The notes: generated by a model not told the origin, from the letters alone. 64,000 nucleotides of DNA from a methane-oxidizing endosymbiont of Gigantopelta aegis (GCF_016097405.1 NZ_JAEHGD010000001.1:257003-321002), one strand, 5' to 3'. Shown: positions 48,112 to 58,315, counted from the stretch's first letter. Translations and numbers: made by a program.

Positions 48112-48534
48112 ATGAAAGTAAATATGCCGGTAACTGATCGTGAAGTTATGATGAAAGAGGGGACGATTCTGGTTACTGAAACGGATCCTAAGGGAATTAT
48201 TACAAAAGCGAATGAAGCCTTTATCGAAATCAGTGGGTTCAGTGAAAAAGAATTGATCGGTAGTAATCATAACCTTGTTCGTCATCCGGATATGCCGGCG
48301 GAAGTCTTTGCTGATTTATGGAAAACAATAAAAAAAGGTAATCCTTGGGTTGGCATTATAAAAAACCGAACCAAGAATGGCGATTATTATTGGGTGGAAG
48401 CTAATATAACGCCAATTTATAAAAATGGCCGTTTGGTTTCCTTTATGTCATGTCGTTATGCACCAACCCGGGAACAGATTCATGAGGCCGAAGCCCTGTA
48501 TGACAAAATATACTCTTCGCAAATGAGAATTTAG
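48112..48534 (+). pseudogene. aer: 5' part of an Aer-like PAS chemoreceptor, split by an IS630 element
   Basis: It encodes a PAS domain of the Aer type (ILVTETDPKGIITKANEAFIEISGF, HNLVRHPDMPAEVFADLWKTIKKGNPWVG, NRTKNGDYYWVEANITPIY), which in relatives binds FAD and senses redox or oxygen. The true coding part ends at 48510; the last eight residues (YSSQMRI plus stop) come from the IS end. Joining 48510 to 49636 restores the frame through LYDKIKRKQASLDVNNW into the membrane receptor downstream, for a product of 1052 residues. The isolated PAS fragment may still be made but has no membrane or signalling part. Confidence 0.85.
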
Positions 48535-49633
48535 CATAAAAAGATGACGTAATGGAGTGAAATATATAAAATAAGGCCATGTCGAATTACACCCTTCCAG
48601 AGACTGAATTAGCCGATTTGCGCGAAGCCCATGGTGAGCTTCGAGAAAAACGTGATGCAGACCGAGTTAAAGCCATCATTCTTTTAGGTTCAGGCTGGTC
48701 AGCAACAAACGTTGCCGAAGCACTTCTCATTGACCGCAATACAATCCGTACCTACTATCGAAAATATAAGAAAGGTGGTCTTGCTAAACTCCTACAAACT
48801 CAGCATGTTGGAAGTGCCAGTTTCTTATCGGTTTCAGAAGCGACCGAGTTGGATGAATATCTGCAGAAAAATCTTCACTTAACCGCTAAATCGGTTGCAG
48901 CTTACATTAAAGAGCGTTGGCAGGTTCGCTATAGTGAACGCGGTGTGACAGCCTTGCTGCATCGCTTGGGTTATGTCTATAAAAGCCCAAGCTGATACCC
49001 GGCAAAGCTAATGCAAAAGCCCAACTGGAGTTCCTTGAGAAATATCAACAACTAAAGGAAGACAAGCAGCCCGAAGACTTGATATTGTTCATGGATGGTG
49101 TTCATCCACAACATAATCCTGTAATGGCTTGTGGTTGGATTAAGCGTGGTGTGGAATTCACGATTCAGAGTAATACCGGGCGTCAACGTCTCAATGTCAA
49201 CGGTGCAGTCAATATCGATTCTCTGGATACTGTCTGCCGCTTCTATGACACCATCAATGGCGAGGCAACGATTGATCTTTGTAAGGCGATTGAAGAACGT
49301 TACCCGAAGGCTGGGACTATTTACATCATTTGCGATAATGCACGCTACTACCGATCAAAGGCTGTCAGACAATTTCTTGAAATGTCGCGAATTGAATTAG
49401 TGTTTTACCGCCGTATGCGCCGAATCTTAATTTGATTGAACGGTACTGGCGATATTTCAAGAAAGAAATCTTATATGACCAGTATTATGAAACATTCAAA
49501 GAATTCAAAATAGCCTGCGAGACATTCTTTTCTGAGCCAGAAAAGCATGTCGACAATTTGCGCTCACTTTTAACTGAGAATTTTCAAATTATCGGTGCAT
49601 GATGGTTTGCTCTATTTTCATGTGCGGAGAGTA
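48511..49633 (+). mobile_element. IS630-family insertion sequence (1123 bp)
   Basis: The terminal inverted repeats are imperfect over 26 bases (about 21 matches): TACTCTTCGCAAATGAGAAT at the left end and, reverse-complemented, TACTCTCCGCACATGAAAAT at the right end. TA flanks both sides (48509-48510 and 49634-49635), the usual IS630/Tc1 target duplication. It holds a transposase with the DDE triad, broken by two single-base deletions. It is inserted in the linker between the PAS and membrane domains of the Aer-like receptor. It is the only copy of this element in the window. Confidence 0.92.
48579..49602 (+). pseudogene. IS630-family transposase, two frameshifts
   Basis: The first part is a helix-turn-helix DNA-binding region (SGWSATNVAEALLIDRNTIRTYYRKYKKGG, then LTAKSVAAYIKERW and a winged-helix-like GVTALLHRLGYVYKSP). 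The DDE domain follows: Asp in ILFMDGVHPQHNP, Asp in ICDNARYYRS, and Glu in PPYAPNLNLIERYWRYFKK. One base is missing at about 48989 (after YKSP, restoring KLIPGKANA) and another in the T run at about 49402-49405 (restoring VFLPPYAPN). As written no full transposase can be made. Confidence 0.88.
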
Positions 49634-49635
49634 TA

Positions 49636-52395
49636 AAACGTAAACAAGCTTCTTTGGATGTCAATAATTGGAAAGAGGGGCTGAATATTTTTAAAAAAAT
49701 GTCATTCACCCAAAAAATGCAATTAAGCAGTCTGTTTTTATTATTGACTGTAGCTGCTTTGATGGGTGTATTTTATTTAGAAAAACAAAGAGATATAACG
49801 TTTGTAATACATGAGAGGATTGGCTCTGACTATTTAAAACCCGTAAAGGATTTGCAGGTCAGCATCATGCAACACCGTGGATTGGATCTGTTATTGAAAC
49901 TGAACGGCGATCTTGATGTTGTAAAAGATATCGTGGAAACAGAGGCCAAAATAGACCAGGCTATTTCAGCTATTGAGGCTATGGAACCGCATTATGGCGT
50001 TGCGTTCAAATCGACCCCATTATGGCAATCAATACAACAAGATTGGAACCTGTTGCTGGCGAACAAACAAAACCTGAATTCTGAGCAGAGTTTTAATCAG
50101 CATACGGCCTTAATTCGAAATATTCTGCATTTGATGGAAACTGTTGCCAACCAATCCAACCTGGTGTTGGATACTGAGATAGATAGTAATCATTTAATAA
50201 ATTTGCAAGTTCATCAATTACCGGAATTGATGGCAGCTTTAGGCGCATTAAGAGACTATGGCATTAGTACGTTAAAAAAAGCCGAAATAAGCCGGCATGA
50301 CGCCATTCAATTAGCGATTTTAATGCATGATGCCGAGCGTGTGCAGAGCATGGTCAAGAAGAATATAAAATCGATGGTGCCAGAAAGCTCGGAATTTTTG
50401 AAATATGAGCAACAGATTGAGCCTAAAATACAGCATTTTTTACAACAAGTTGCACATCTTCAACAGGATAAAAACGTTCAATTAACGGCTTCGGAAATAT
50501 TTTCTGAAGGTAGTCAAATTATCAGTCACAGCAGTCTTTTGTATAACAAAGTCGCCGATAACCTGCATAGGCTGTTACAAAACAGAATTGATCAATTGCA
50601 GCATGGACTGTGGCTGATCTTTGGCATTGTATTGTTAGTCGTTGTACTGGCAGGAATGATGCTTTGGTGGTTGATCACCTATTTTCACCAAAATATGGAT
50701 CGGATCAGCCGCGTATTTTATCAATTAACCGATGGCAAATTTCATAACACAATCGACTTTAGTGCGAATGATGAATTTGGTACTTTATTGAAAGCCCTGC
50801 AAGCAATGCAAGTCAAAATGAATGTTGATTTGGCCGCTACCCAGGATCAGGCCACCACCATGGGGCGCATTAAACAAGCGCTTGATAATGCGCAGTCTTG
50901 TGTCATGGTAACAAATAATAACTATGACATTATCTATATGAATAAAACGGTTTTGCAGTTATTTAAAGAAGCCGAAGCCGATATTCAAAAACAACTGCCA
51001 AACTTTGAGGCTGACGCTTTACTAGGTAGCAATATTGATGATTTCCATAAAAATCCATCACATCAACGCAGAATACTCGATAACTTAACGGATACGTTAC
51101 ATTCCACGTTAACGATTGGCGGCCACACTATGGATTTATCAGCGGCACCGATACTGGATGAAAATGGTAATCGAAAAGGCATTGTGGTGGAATGGCGTGA
51201 TCGTAGTGAAGAAGTTCTGGTCGAAGAAGAAATTGCCGATATTATCGAAAGTGTAAAATCGGGACATCTGGACAAACGAATAGACATCAGCAATAAAGAG
51301 GGTTTTTTTGCCAAACTCGGTGCGAGCATCAATGAACTGGCCAACATTATTGAGCAGTCGTTTACCGATATAAATCAGACGATCCATAGTCTGGCACAGG
51401 GCGATTTAGATCATCGTATCGAAACTGAATATTCCGGCATTTATCTGGAGTGTAAAAACAATATCAACAGCACTGTAGATAAATTGAATGAAGTTGTGAC
51501 AAAAATCAATGAGGCCGCCAGTTTTATCAGTCATTCTTCGCAGGAAATCGCCAGTGGTAATAATAACCTGTCACAACGGGCCGAGCAGCAAGCCGCTAAT
51601 CTGGAACAAACAGCCTCCAGTATGGAGCAATTAACCAGCACCGTTAAAAATAATGCGGATAATGCTCAACAAGCCAACCAATTAGCTGAAGAAGCAAAAA
51701 ATTTGGCCGAAAGTGGTGGCGAGGTCGTCAAGCAGGCGATTGCCGCCATGCAGGAAATCAATGAGAGCAGCAATAAAATTGCCGATATCATCAGTGTTAT
51801 TGACGATATTGCCTTTCAGACCAATTTACTGGCACTGAACGCCTCGGTTGAAGCAGCGCGGGCGGGTGAACAAGGGCGTGGTTTTTCGGTGGTGGCGACC
51901 GAAGTCAGAAACCTAGCCCAGCGCAGTGCAAAAGCTGCACAGGAAAGTAAAGAATTGATTCAAGGCAGTGTGGAAAAAGTTCGCTCCGGCAGTGAATTTG
52001 TCTTTGAAACCGGTAATGCACTCAATGATATCGAGGCAGGCATTAAAAAAGTCGGAGATATTGTTTCTGAAATCGCGGCAGCCAGCGCCGAACAATCCAT
52101 CGGGATCAGTCAGGTGAACCATGCAATTACTCAAATGGATGAAATTACGCAACAAAATGCCGCTTTGGCTGAAGAAGCTTCAGCAGCCAGCATGTCGATG
52201 CATGACCAATCCAAAGCAATGATGCGGTTATTGGCATTTTTTAAAATTGGCAGAATGACACAACATCAAGATGAGTTGACTGCTCGGCAACACAATAATG
52301 CCGCTGAAATCAGTTCTGCGCAAGCCGATAGAGGTAGTCCGGCTGTGCTAAGGCCTGATATTATCCAGCCGGATGATGAGTGGGAAGAGTTTTGA
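49636..52395 (+). pseudogene. aer: 3' part of the Aer-like chemoreceptor: membrane, PAS and MCP signalling domains
   Basis: This 919-residue remainder (a TTG at 49654 could start 913 residues) has a membrane helix (LSSLFLLLTVAALMGVFYL), a large periplasmic helical domain, a second helix (LWLIFGIVLLVVVLAGMMLWW), HAMP, and a PAS-like domain (AQSCVMVTNNNYDIIYMNKTV). The MCP hairpin is [27 protein letters not shown]. It ends in EWEEF, matching the W-x-x-F tether that CheR and CheB bind on major receptors. It may still be expressed as a receptor without the first PAS domain. Precise loss of the IS630 element would rejoin it to 48112-48510. Confidence 0.85.
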
Positions 52396-52420
52396 TTTCA
52401 ATAGCAACGGAATTTTAAAA

Positions 52421-52897
52421 ATGACAACGGAAGATTCAAACCCTGTAACGGTTGAACAATTTCTTATATTCGAGCTTGCTGATGAGTTATACGCGATTGA
52501 AATTATTAAAGTACAGGAAATTCGTGGCTGGGGAGAACCTGTTCGAGAAATTCCCGATACACCTGCATTTGTCAAAGGTACGTTAAATTTACGGGGAGCT
52601 ATCGTGCCAATTATTGATCTGAGCCAACGCTTTAAGTTAGCGCCGCAATCTTATACAGCCACAACAGTCATTATTATCGTTACGCTGGAAACAGGAAATG
52701 TTTTCGGCATAGTCGCCGATGTTGTTTCGGATGTCATCGTCATAAAAACGGAAGAAATCAAGGCGGTCGATGGCTTTGGTGCAAAAATTGATACCCGTTA
52801 TATGCGGGGCATGTATGTTTCCGAAGAAAAAATGATTTTATTGCTAGATATCGATAAGCTACTGGCCCCAGATGAGTTAACCCGGCTTTGCCAGTAA
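52421..52897 (+). CDS. cheW: Coupling protein CheW (second)
   Basis: A 158-residue CheW: VEQFLIFELADELYAIEIIKVQEIRGWGEPVREIPDTPAF and TLNLRGAIVPIIDLSQRFKL. The ATG at 52421 is preferred to an in-frame ATG at 52373 inside the receptor gene because the CheW fold starts just after it. It differs from the first CheW, so the two may couple different receptors, for example the Aer-like receptor upstream. Confidence 0.93.
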   Translation: MTTEDSNPVTVEQFLIFELADELYAIEIIKVQEIRGWGEPVREIPDTPAFVKGTLNLRGAIVPIIDLSQRFKLAPQSYTATTVIIIVTLETGNVFGIVADVVSDVIVIKTEEIKAVDGFGAKIDTRYMRGMYVSEEKMILLLDIDKLLAPDELTRLCQ

Positions 52898-52935
52898 GCT
52901 GAACCTTATGCCTCTACACGTTTAAGGATAAAAAA

Positions 52936-53484
52936 ATGAGTGATGAATATCCAATACCTGATGATTTGGTCGAAAAGTTTGCCCAAGCGGAAAACTGGCA
53001 GGCTAATACCGAGCAGGAAGACGAGCGTATGGCGGCCACTATCGAGGAAGCGCCTAAAACCGAAATCGGTAATGCCAAAAATCAGAAAATTGCAGAGAGA
53101 ATTGCTAACATTCTCAATACAAAAGAAGAAAAAGACACTCTTGCCACTAACCAAGAAGAGCGTGAATTTTCGGGATTAGAAACAGAGAAAACGTATTCGA
53201 CCCCAAAAAAAATTGCTTTATCGCATAAGCAGACGATTGAAGATGTTACAACATTACGCCAGACAATATTAGCTGCGCTTGATCGGGACGCCGATATCGA
53301 AGTGGATGCATCTGCAGTCATGAGGATAGATACGGCGACCTTACAATTATTACTGGCCTGCAAGCAAACAGCTAATCAATCAGGTAAAGGATTCTTGATA
53401 AAATCCCCCTCAGAACGTTTTATCAATGCGATTGAATTATTAGGAATGAAGGAATTGCTTAATTTGGCGGACTCTTCTGAATAG
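52936..53484 (+). CDS. STAS-domain protein of the chemotaxis operon
   Basis: The 182-residue protein has an N-terminal ~95 residues that are charged and probably disordered (EQEDERMAATIEEAPKTEIG). A C-terminal STAS domain follows (TLRQTILAALDRDADIEVDA, RIDTATLQLLLACKQTA, GFLIKSPSERFINAIELLGM). In SpoIIAA-type proteins a phosphorylated Ser lies in DSSG; here the motif is DTAT, so that site is Ala and phospho-control may be absent. STAS genes are common in chemotaxis operons of non-enteric proteobacteria with no firm role. It lies 38 bases after cheW. Confidence 0.82.
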   Translation: MSDEYPIPDDLVEKFAQAENWQANTEQEDERMAATIEEAPKTEIGNAKNQKIAERIANILNTKEEKDTLATNQEEREFSGLETEKTYSTPKKIALSHKQTIEDVTTLRQTILAALDRDADIEVDASAVMRIDTATLQLLLACKQTANQSGKGFLIKSPSERFINAIELLGMKELLNLADSSE

Positions 53485-53542
53485 ACACCCCACATTTGAG
53501 TTCACTCCTAACTCGGCCTACCCTTTTTTGTCACTGACGGCA

Positions 53543-54382
53543 ATGAATAAGATGGAAAAAGAGCGCGAATTTGAATATTCTCGGGAAGATTTTAATTTCC
53601 TCAGAAGCTTATCAAATAATTATTCAGGCATTATAGCGAATGACGATAAATTCGATATGTTTTATTCACGTTTGGCAAAGCGCCTAAGAGTTTTACAGTT
53701 CAAGACATTTAAGCAATATTGTCAATATCTTGAAAACAATCATGAGCAGGAATTCAGTGAATTCATCAATGCCATTACGACTAATTTAACCGCTTTTTTC
53801 CGGGAAAAACATCATTTCGATTATCTGAAAAAGGTGTTGATTCCTGAATTGATTGTAAAAAAACAGACCAATAAACAGATTAAAGTCTGGTCAGCAGGCT
53901 GCTCAACCGGTGAAGAAGCGTATTCGCTCGCCATTACCTTATTGGAAAATCTGCCTCAGGATTTTCAAATTAAAATTCTTGCGACCGATCTCGATACTCA
54001 AGTTCTAAATGTTGCGAAAAACGGTGAATATCCACTTGAGCGAAGCTCGGGGCTTTCTGAAGAAATGTTGAAAAAGTGGTTTAAAAAAGGTATCGGCAAA
54101 AATCAAGGAAAAATAAAAGCAAAATCCGAATTACAGCATGTTATTCGTTTTAAACAGCTCAATCTTATGCACGAGTGGCCCATGACCGGGCCATTTGACT
54201 TTATTTTTTGTCGTAATGTACTAATCTACTTTGATAGAGACACAAAACAAAAATTAATTCAGCGATATCAGAGTTTATTACCGATCGGAACACGGTTGTT
54301 TATTGGGCACTCAGAATCATTGCATCAGCTTGACACCGGATTTGATTTGATCGGTAACACTATATATCAACGCAACCGATAG
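53543..54382 (+). CDS. cheR: Chemoreceptor methyltransferase CheR
   Basis: A 279-residue SAM-dependent methyltransferase that methylates receptor glutamates. The N-terminal helical domain is [20 protein letters not shown]. Catalytic-domain motifs are [34 protein letters not shown] (SAM-binding GCSTGEE), [14 protein letters not shown] and [14 protein letters not shown]. The ATG at 53543 is chosen; a TTG at 53528 is also in frame. The WxxF tail on the operon's receptor is its expected docking site. Confidence 0.94.
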   Translation: MNKMEKEREFEYSREDFNFLRSLSNNYSGIIANDDKFDMFYSRLAKRLRVLQFKTFKQYCQYLENNHEQEFSEFINAITTNLTAFFREKHHFDYLKKVLIPELIVKKQTNKQIKVWSAGCSTGEEAYSLAITLLENLPQDFQIKILATDLDTQVLNVAKNGEYPLERSSGLSEEMLKKWFKKGIGKNQGKIKAKSELQHVIRFKQLNLMHEWPMTGPFDFIFCRNVLIYFDRDTKQKLIQRYQSLLPIGTRLFIGHSESLHQLDTGFDLIGNTIYQRNR

Positions 54383-54390
54383 GATTGGCC

Positions 54391-54683
54391 ATGAATAACA
54401 GGGAGATTCCGCCACCATCAGTACCCGGTTTTGAGCATATCAGACGTTATTGGGATCAAGAAAATGATATTGTCGCAGCCAAACTACTCCCCGGCGACTT
54501 TTATGTGACACGTGAGAACGAAATGATTACGACGGTGCTAGGTTCTTGTATTTCAGCCTGTATCCGCGATATTGAAACGGGTGTAGGAGGTATGAATCAT
54601 TTTATGCTGCCACAAACAGGGAGTGCTAAATTACCGATACAGACTGATCCAGTGATAAGCCAGGCTTTACGTTATGGTAACTA
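54391..54683 (+). pseudogene. cheD: 5' part of cheD (receptor deamidase), split by an IS5-like element
   Basis: The first 97 residues of CheD contain the catalytic Cys in [16 protein letters not shown] and the His in [11 protein letters not shown]. The frame is cut at 54683 by the insertion sequence, after YGNY. The remaining part is at 55535-55877. Removing the element and one TA copy gives RYGNYAMEYLIHTILSYGG without interruption, a 211-residue CheD of normal size. CheD deamidates receptor glutamines to glutamates, so its loss alters receptor maturation. Confidence 0.9.
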
Positions 54684-55532
54684 GGGGCTGTTGCCGTTTT
54701 GAAAATCCCCCTTGAAATTCAATAACTCCGCCACATAGATTGTTTATTTTGACTCAAAAACAAGCAAACTATGCCCCGACAAATGCTTACGGATGAACTT
54801 TGGGAGAAACTGAAGATAATTATGTTGAAAATGGGAATTTATGACAAACCTTGTCTTCGAAAAACAGTCGAAGGTATTTTTATCGCTTGCGAGTAGGTTG
54901 TCCCTGGAGAGATTTACCCACGGCTTTTGGTAATTGGAATGCGGTATATAAACGATTCAATGACTGGTCTCGTAAAGAAAAACTGATGGGTATTTTTAAC
55001 GCCTTGGTTGTTGATCCAGACCTGGAATGGGAATTTATTGATGGGAGTATTGTGAAAGCACATCAGCATAGTAGTGGTGCGGCCTGTGAACAAGAAACAG
55101 CGATAGGGAAATCTGTCGCCGGGAACACCAGTAAAATTCATATGGCCGTTGATGCCTGTGGTCTTCCTATTCATTTCTCAGTGACAGGCGGCGAAGTTCA
55201 TGACTGTAAAGAAGCACCGAAATTAGTTGCAGAGCTCCCAAAAGGTGACTATATAGTTGCTGACAGAGGCTATGACAGTGAAGCATTACGTCTTCAAATT
55301 AAAGACAAAGGGGCTGTTCCTGTTATCCCAAGAAAAAGAATTCAACTCGGGAAATGATGAAATGGATTGGTGTCTCTACAAATATCGCCATCTCGTTGAA
55401 AATGTGTTTGCAAGACTTAAGCATTTCAGAGCGATCGCCACGCGATATGACAAACTCAAACGAAATTTTGAAGGCTCTATCGCTCTGGCTTGCGCCTTTT
55501 TATGGTTACCTATGTGAAATGGCAACAGCCCC
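54684..55532 (+). mobile_element. IS5-like insertion sequence copy 3 (849 bp), inside cheD
   Basis: It has the same ends as copy 2 (GGGGCTGTTGCCGTTTT left, CAACAGCCCC right) and TA on both sides (54682-54683 and 55533-55534). It lies in the same orientation as cheD. It differs from copies 1 and 2 by a few substitutions and by homopolymer lengths. The target codon is the Tyr of YGNYAMEY. Confidence 0.93.
54771..55517 (+). pseudogene. IS5-family transposase of copy 3, frameshifted
   Basis: Same protein as copy 2 (start MPRQMLTDELWEKLK). The first frame change is at the T5 run about 54878-54882 (T6 in copy 2), which stops translation after GIFIACE. A second change lies in the A-run and GGG stretch at about 55332-55352, where copy 1 has one more A and one more G. 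The DDE residues are all encoded but in different frames, so the element cannot make its own transposase as written. Confidence 0.85.
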
Positions 55533-55534
55533 TA

Positions 55535-55877
55535 TGCGATGGAATATTTAATCCATACGATTTTAAGTTATGGCGGCAAACGGAAAAATCTGGAAGTAAA
55601 ATTGTTTGGTGGGAGCAAAATTATCGCCTCATTGGGCGATATAGGAGAAAAAAATATTCAATTCGTGCTGGATTGTATTGACGCCGAGGCCTTGCATTTG
55701 GTTGCTCAGGACTTGGGCGACATCTATCCACGCAAAATCAATTATTTTCCACTAACGGGGCGAGCCAGGGTCAGAAGGATTAAAAGTCTGCATGAAGACC
55801 AGATTGTGGTTCAGGAAACACAGTATCAAAAACGTATTAATAATGAGCCTGTTGAAGGCGATATAGAATTATTCTAA
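55535..55877 (+). pseudogene. cheD: 3' part of cheD
   Basis: This encodes the CheD C-terminal half (AMEYLIHTILSYGGKRKNLEVKLFGGSKII, IGEKNIQFVLDCI, LGDIYPRKINYFPLTGRARVRR). An ATG at 55539 lies at the start, but the product would lack the catalytic Cys and His. It ends directly at the cheB start (TAA then ATG), so cheB translation may normally be coupled to cheD and reduced by the insertion. Confidence 0.9.
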
Positions 55878-56915
55878 ATGACAAGAAAAATAAAAGTATT
55901 GATTGTTGATGATTCAGCGCTTATTCGAACATTGCTGACGAAAATCTTAAATGCGTCAGCAGAAATAGAGGTCATCGGGACTGCACCGGATCCGCTGATT
56001 GCACGTGAAAAAATAAAAAAATTGAATCCGGATGTTTTAACCCTGGATATTGAAATGCCTAAAATGGATGGCCTGACCTTTCTTGAAAAATTAATGCGAC
56101 TGCGCCCCATGCCGGTTATTATGATTTCAAGTCTCACTGAAAAGGGAGCGGTGTCAACATTAAAAGCCATGGAACTGGGCGCGGTTGATTTTGTTGCAAA
56201 ACCGAAGACAGATTTATCAAATGCCCTTACAGCGTATGCGAGTGAAATCGTTGAAAAAATCAAAATGGCGGCTAACGCCCATGTCCAAGCTTACGAATCA
56301 CTTCAAATTAAACAACAGCCATCGCAACCGAAATTTACAACTGTAAAAAAAACTGGAAAAATCATTGCTATAGGTTCCTCAACGGGGGGAACCGAAGCCA
56401 TTAAAGAGATTGTTCGAGCATTGCCCGCGACAACACCGCCTATCGTTGTGTCACAACATTTACCTGCAGCTTTCAGTCTTTCTTTTGCAAAACATGTTGA
56501 TGCAGTGACGGCAATGCATGCATGTATTGCTCAAGACCTTCAGCCGATTGAACCGGGCAATATTTATATTGCACCCGGGGATAAGCACCTGGAAGTTGTA
56601 CGTCAGGGAACAGAATATCTTTGCCGACTGAATGACGAACCTGCAGTCAATCATCATAAACCGTCGGTGGAAGTCATGTTTAAATCCATCGCGAACAATG
56701 TAGGGCCTGCGGCCATCGGTATTATGCTGACTGGAATGGGGGCTGATGGCGCCCGTGCGATGAAATTGATGCGAGATAACGGGGCTTGTAATATTGTGCA
56801 GGATGAAAGCAGTAGCGTAGTTTGGGGAATGGCAGGGGAGGCCTATAAATTAGGGGCGGCTGAATATGTTATGTCACTGGATAAGATCGCCAGCCAGATT
56901 CTGGCATTAACGTGA
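55878..56915 (+). CDS. cheB: Chemotaxis methylesterase CheB
   Basis: A 345-residue two-domain enzyme. The receiver has Asp57 in [12 protein letters not shown] and Lys in [10 protein letters not shown]. The esterase domain has the Ser in [10 protein letters not shown], the His in SQHLPAAFS and the Asp in [10 protein letters not shown]. It removes methyl groups from receptors and may also deamidate them, partly covering for CheD. It is intact and starts directly after the cheD stop. Confidence 0.95.
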   Translation: MTRKIKVLIVDDSALIRTLLTKILNASAEIEVIGTAPDPLIAREKIKKLNPDVLTLDIEMPKMDGLTFLEKLMRLRPMPVIMISSLTEKGAVSTLKAMELGAVDFVAKPKTDLSNALTAYASEIVEKIKMAANAHVQAYESLQIKQQPSQPKFTTVKKTGKIIAIGSSTGGTEAIKEIVRALPATTPPIVVSQHLPAAFSLSFAKHVDAVTAMHACIAQDLQPIEPGNIYIAPGDKHLEVVRQGTEYLCRLNDEPAVNHHKPSVEVMFKSIANNVGPAAIGIMLTGMGADGARAMKLMRDNGACNIVQDESSSVVWGMAGEAYKLGAAEYVMSLDKIASQILALT

Positions 56916-56937
56916 AGGTTTTAGAAGGGATATAAAA

Positions 56938-58089
56938 ATGTCTGAATTTGTACGGCAGAACTGGATACCCTTTGTCATGAGCTTGCTGGTTTGGCTTTTC
57001 GGATTTTGGCTGCCAGAAAAAATCGTTATTGGGTTGACCGTGCCTGTCTTGATTGGAATATGGCTGATTCATATCCTTTACATACAAAAAATGCAAAATA
57101 CGTCTATTGATGCCTATGACAGCAATGACGATGTTCAGCAGAATATCGATAGTTATCTGCTTGATATAAAAGATTGTGTGACGCAGGAAGAAGTTTCTTT
57201 TCAGCAACAGTTGGAAAATTTGAGTACAGCGTTAATTGATGTTTTATCCGCCTCATCACAAAATTTCAAGGATTTACATGATTTGATCAAGACACAATCG
57301 GAAAAAATTCATGATTTAACCCGCGAAAAAAATACCGTCAAGGATGGCGGTAAATCAGAAATAACTGATTTTAAAGAGTTTGTTGGGAAAATTGATACGG
57401 TATTCGAATTTTTTGTTGACCATGCTCAAAAAATCAGTCATCAAAGTAGGGAGATGGTAGGATTGATTGACGAAATGAATACACGAATGGGTGAAATTGA
57501 AGATTTATTGGGGAGTTTGCAAGAAATAGCCGATCAAACTAACTTATTAGCCTTGAATGCGGCAATTGAGGCAGCTAGGGCGGGTGATGCCGGACGCGGA
57601 TTTGCCGTTGTTGCCGATGAGGTCAGAACCTTATCTAAAAATTCGGATGACTTCAGCGAAAAAATCAAAAAAGTCGTGACTCATTCCAAGCAAAATATTT
57701 CTGCGGCCCAAACGATGATTCAGCAAATATCCACACAAGATATGAACGAAGCGATTGCATCCAAGCGCGATATCGATGTCGTAATAAAAACGATGCAGCA
57801 GAAAAATATGGCAATAACGGAGGCGTTAAAATCTCTGTCGGAAGTGACCGCACAAATTGAACGCAAGGTTGATGATACGATAGAGTGTCAGGGTTTTGAA
57901 GACATTGCACAGCAAATTATTCGGTTTTCATATGAGACGATAAAAAGCCTTAAGGCTTTGATGGATGAAATGCAGTTTAGCTTAAGTGTTTTTAAAAGTC
58001 AGGACGAAAAATACTGGGTTAAGGAGCTGAAACAAGGCCGCAGTCGCTTAAAAGATTTAAAAAATAAAGTGGTGCTTTCAAAAAAATAA
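56938..58089 (+). CDS. Short membrane-bound methyl-accepting chemotaxis protein without HAMP
   Basis: A 383-residue receptor. Two closely spaced N-terminal membrane helices ([17 protein letters not shown] and [21 protein letters not shown]) are joined by a loop of only a few residues, so there is no periplasmic sensor domain. A cytoplasmic helical region leads to the hairpin tip [37 protein letters not shown]. No HAMP is visible, and the C-terminus has no W-x-x-F tether. It may sense a membrane or cytoplasmic signal or act as an array adaptor. It is the last gene of the operon and precedes a terminator. Confidence 0.88.
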   Translation: MSEFVRQNWIPFVMSLLVWLFGFWLPEKIVIGLTVPVLIGIWLIHILYIQKMQNTSIDAYDSNDDVQQNIDSYLLDIKDCVTQEEVSFQQQLENLSTALIDVLSASSQNFKDLHDLIKTQSEKIHDLTREKNTVKDGGKSEITDFKEFVGKIDTVFEFFVDHAQKISHQSREMVGLIDEMNTRMGEIEDLLGSLQEIADQTNLLALNAAIEAARAGDAGRGFAVVADEVRTLSKNSDDFSEKIKKVVTHSKQNISAAQTMIQQISTQDMNEAIASKRDIDVVIKTMQQKNMAITEALKSLSEVTAQIERKVDDTIECQGFEDIAQQIIRFSYETIKSLKALMDEMQFSLSVFKSQDEKYWVKELKQGRSRLKDLKNKVVLSKK

Positions 58090-58142
58090 ATACGATATAT
58101 CCATATAAATCATTTCCCCGATTACAGTGAATGAATCAAAAG

Positions 58143-58172
58143 CAGCGTATTGATTAAATGACGCTGTTTTTT
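58143..58172 (+). terminator. Rho-independent terminator after the chemotaxis operon
   Basis: CAGCGT (58143-58148) pairs with ACGCTG (58161-58166), preceded by AAAAG and followed by T6. It separates the chemotaxis operon from the copper-protein operon. Confidence 0.7.
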
Positions 58173-58286
58173 ATGTCTTGGAGATAGCTCTTTCGGTTTT
58201 GAGATTGGCTTTCTTTGCCAGGTTTGATGTGCTAAAGTTGTGAATTGAGTAAGGTTATTATTTTATAATCTTACTTGTAATTATTC

Positions 58287-58315
58287 TTGAACTTGGACAG
58301 TTTAAATGATATAAG
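58287..58315 (+). promoter_or_regulatory. Promoter of the copper-protein operon
   Basis: TTGAAC (58287-58292) and TATAAG (58310-58315) are separated by 17 bases, with an extended -10 TG at 58307-58308. It lies 55 bases before the first gene, which has a strong ribosome binding site (AGGAAGG). No CueR- or CopY-type operator could be identified by eye. Confidence 0.55.
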
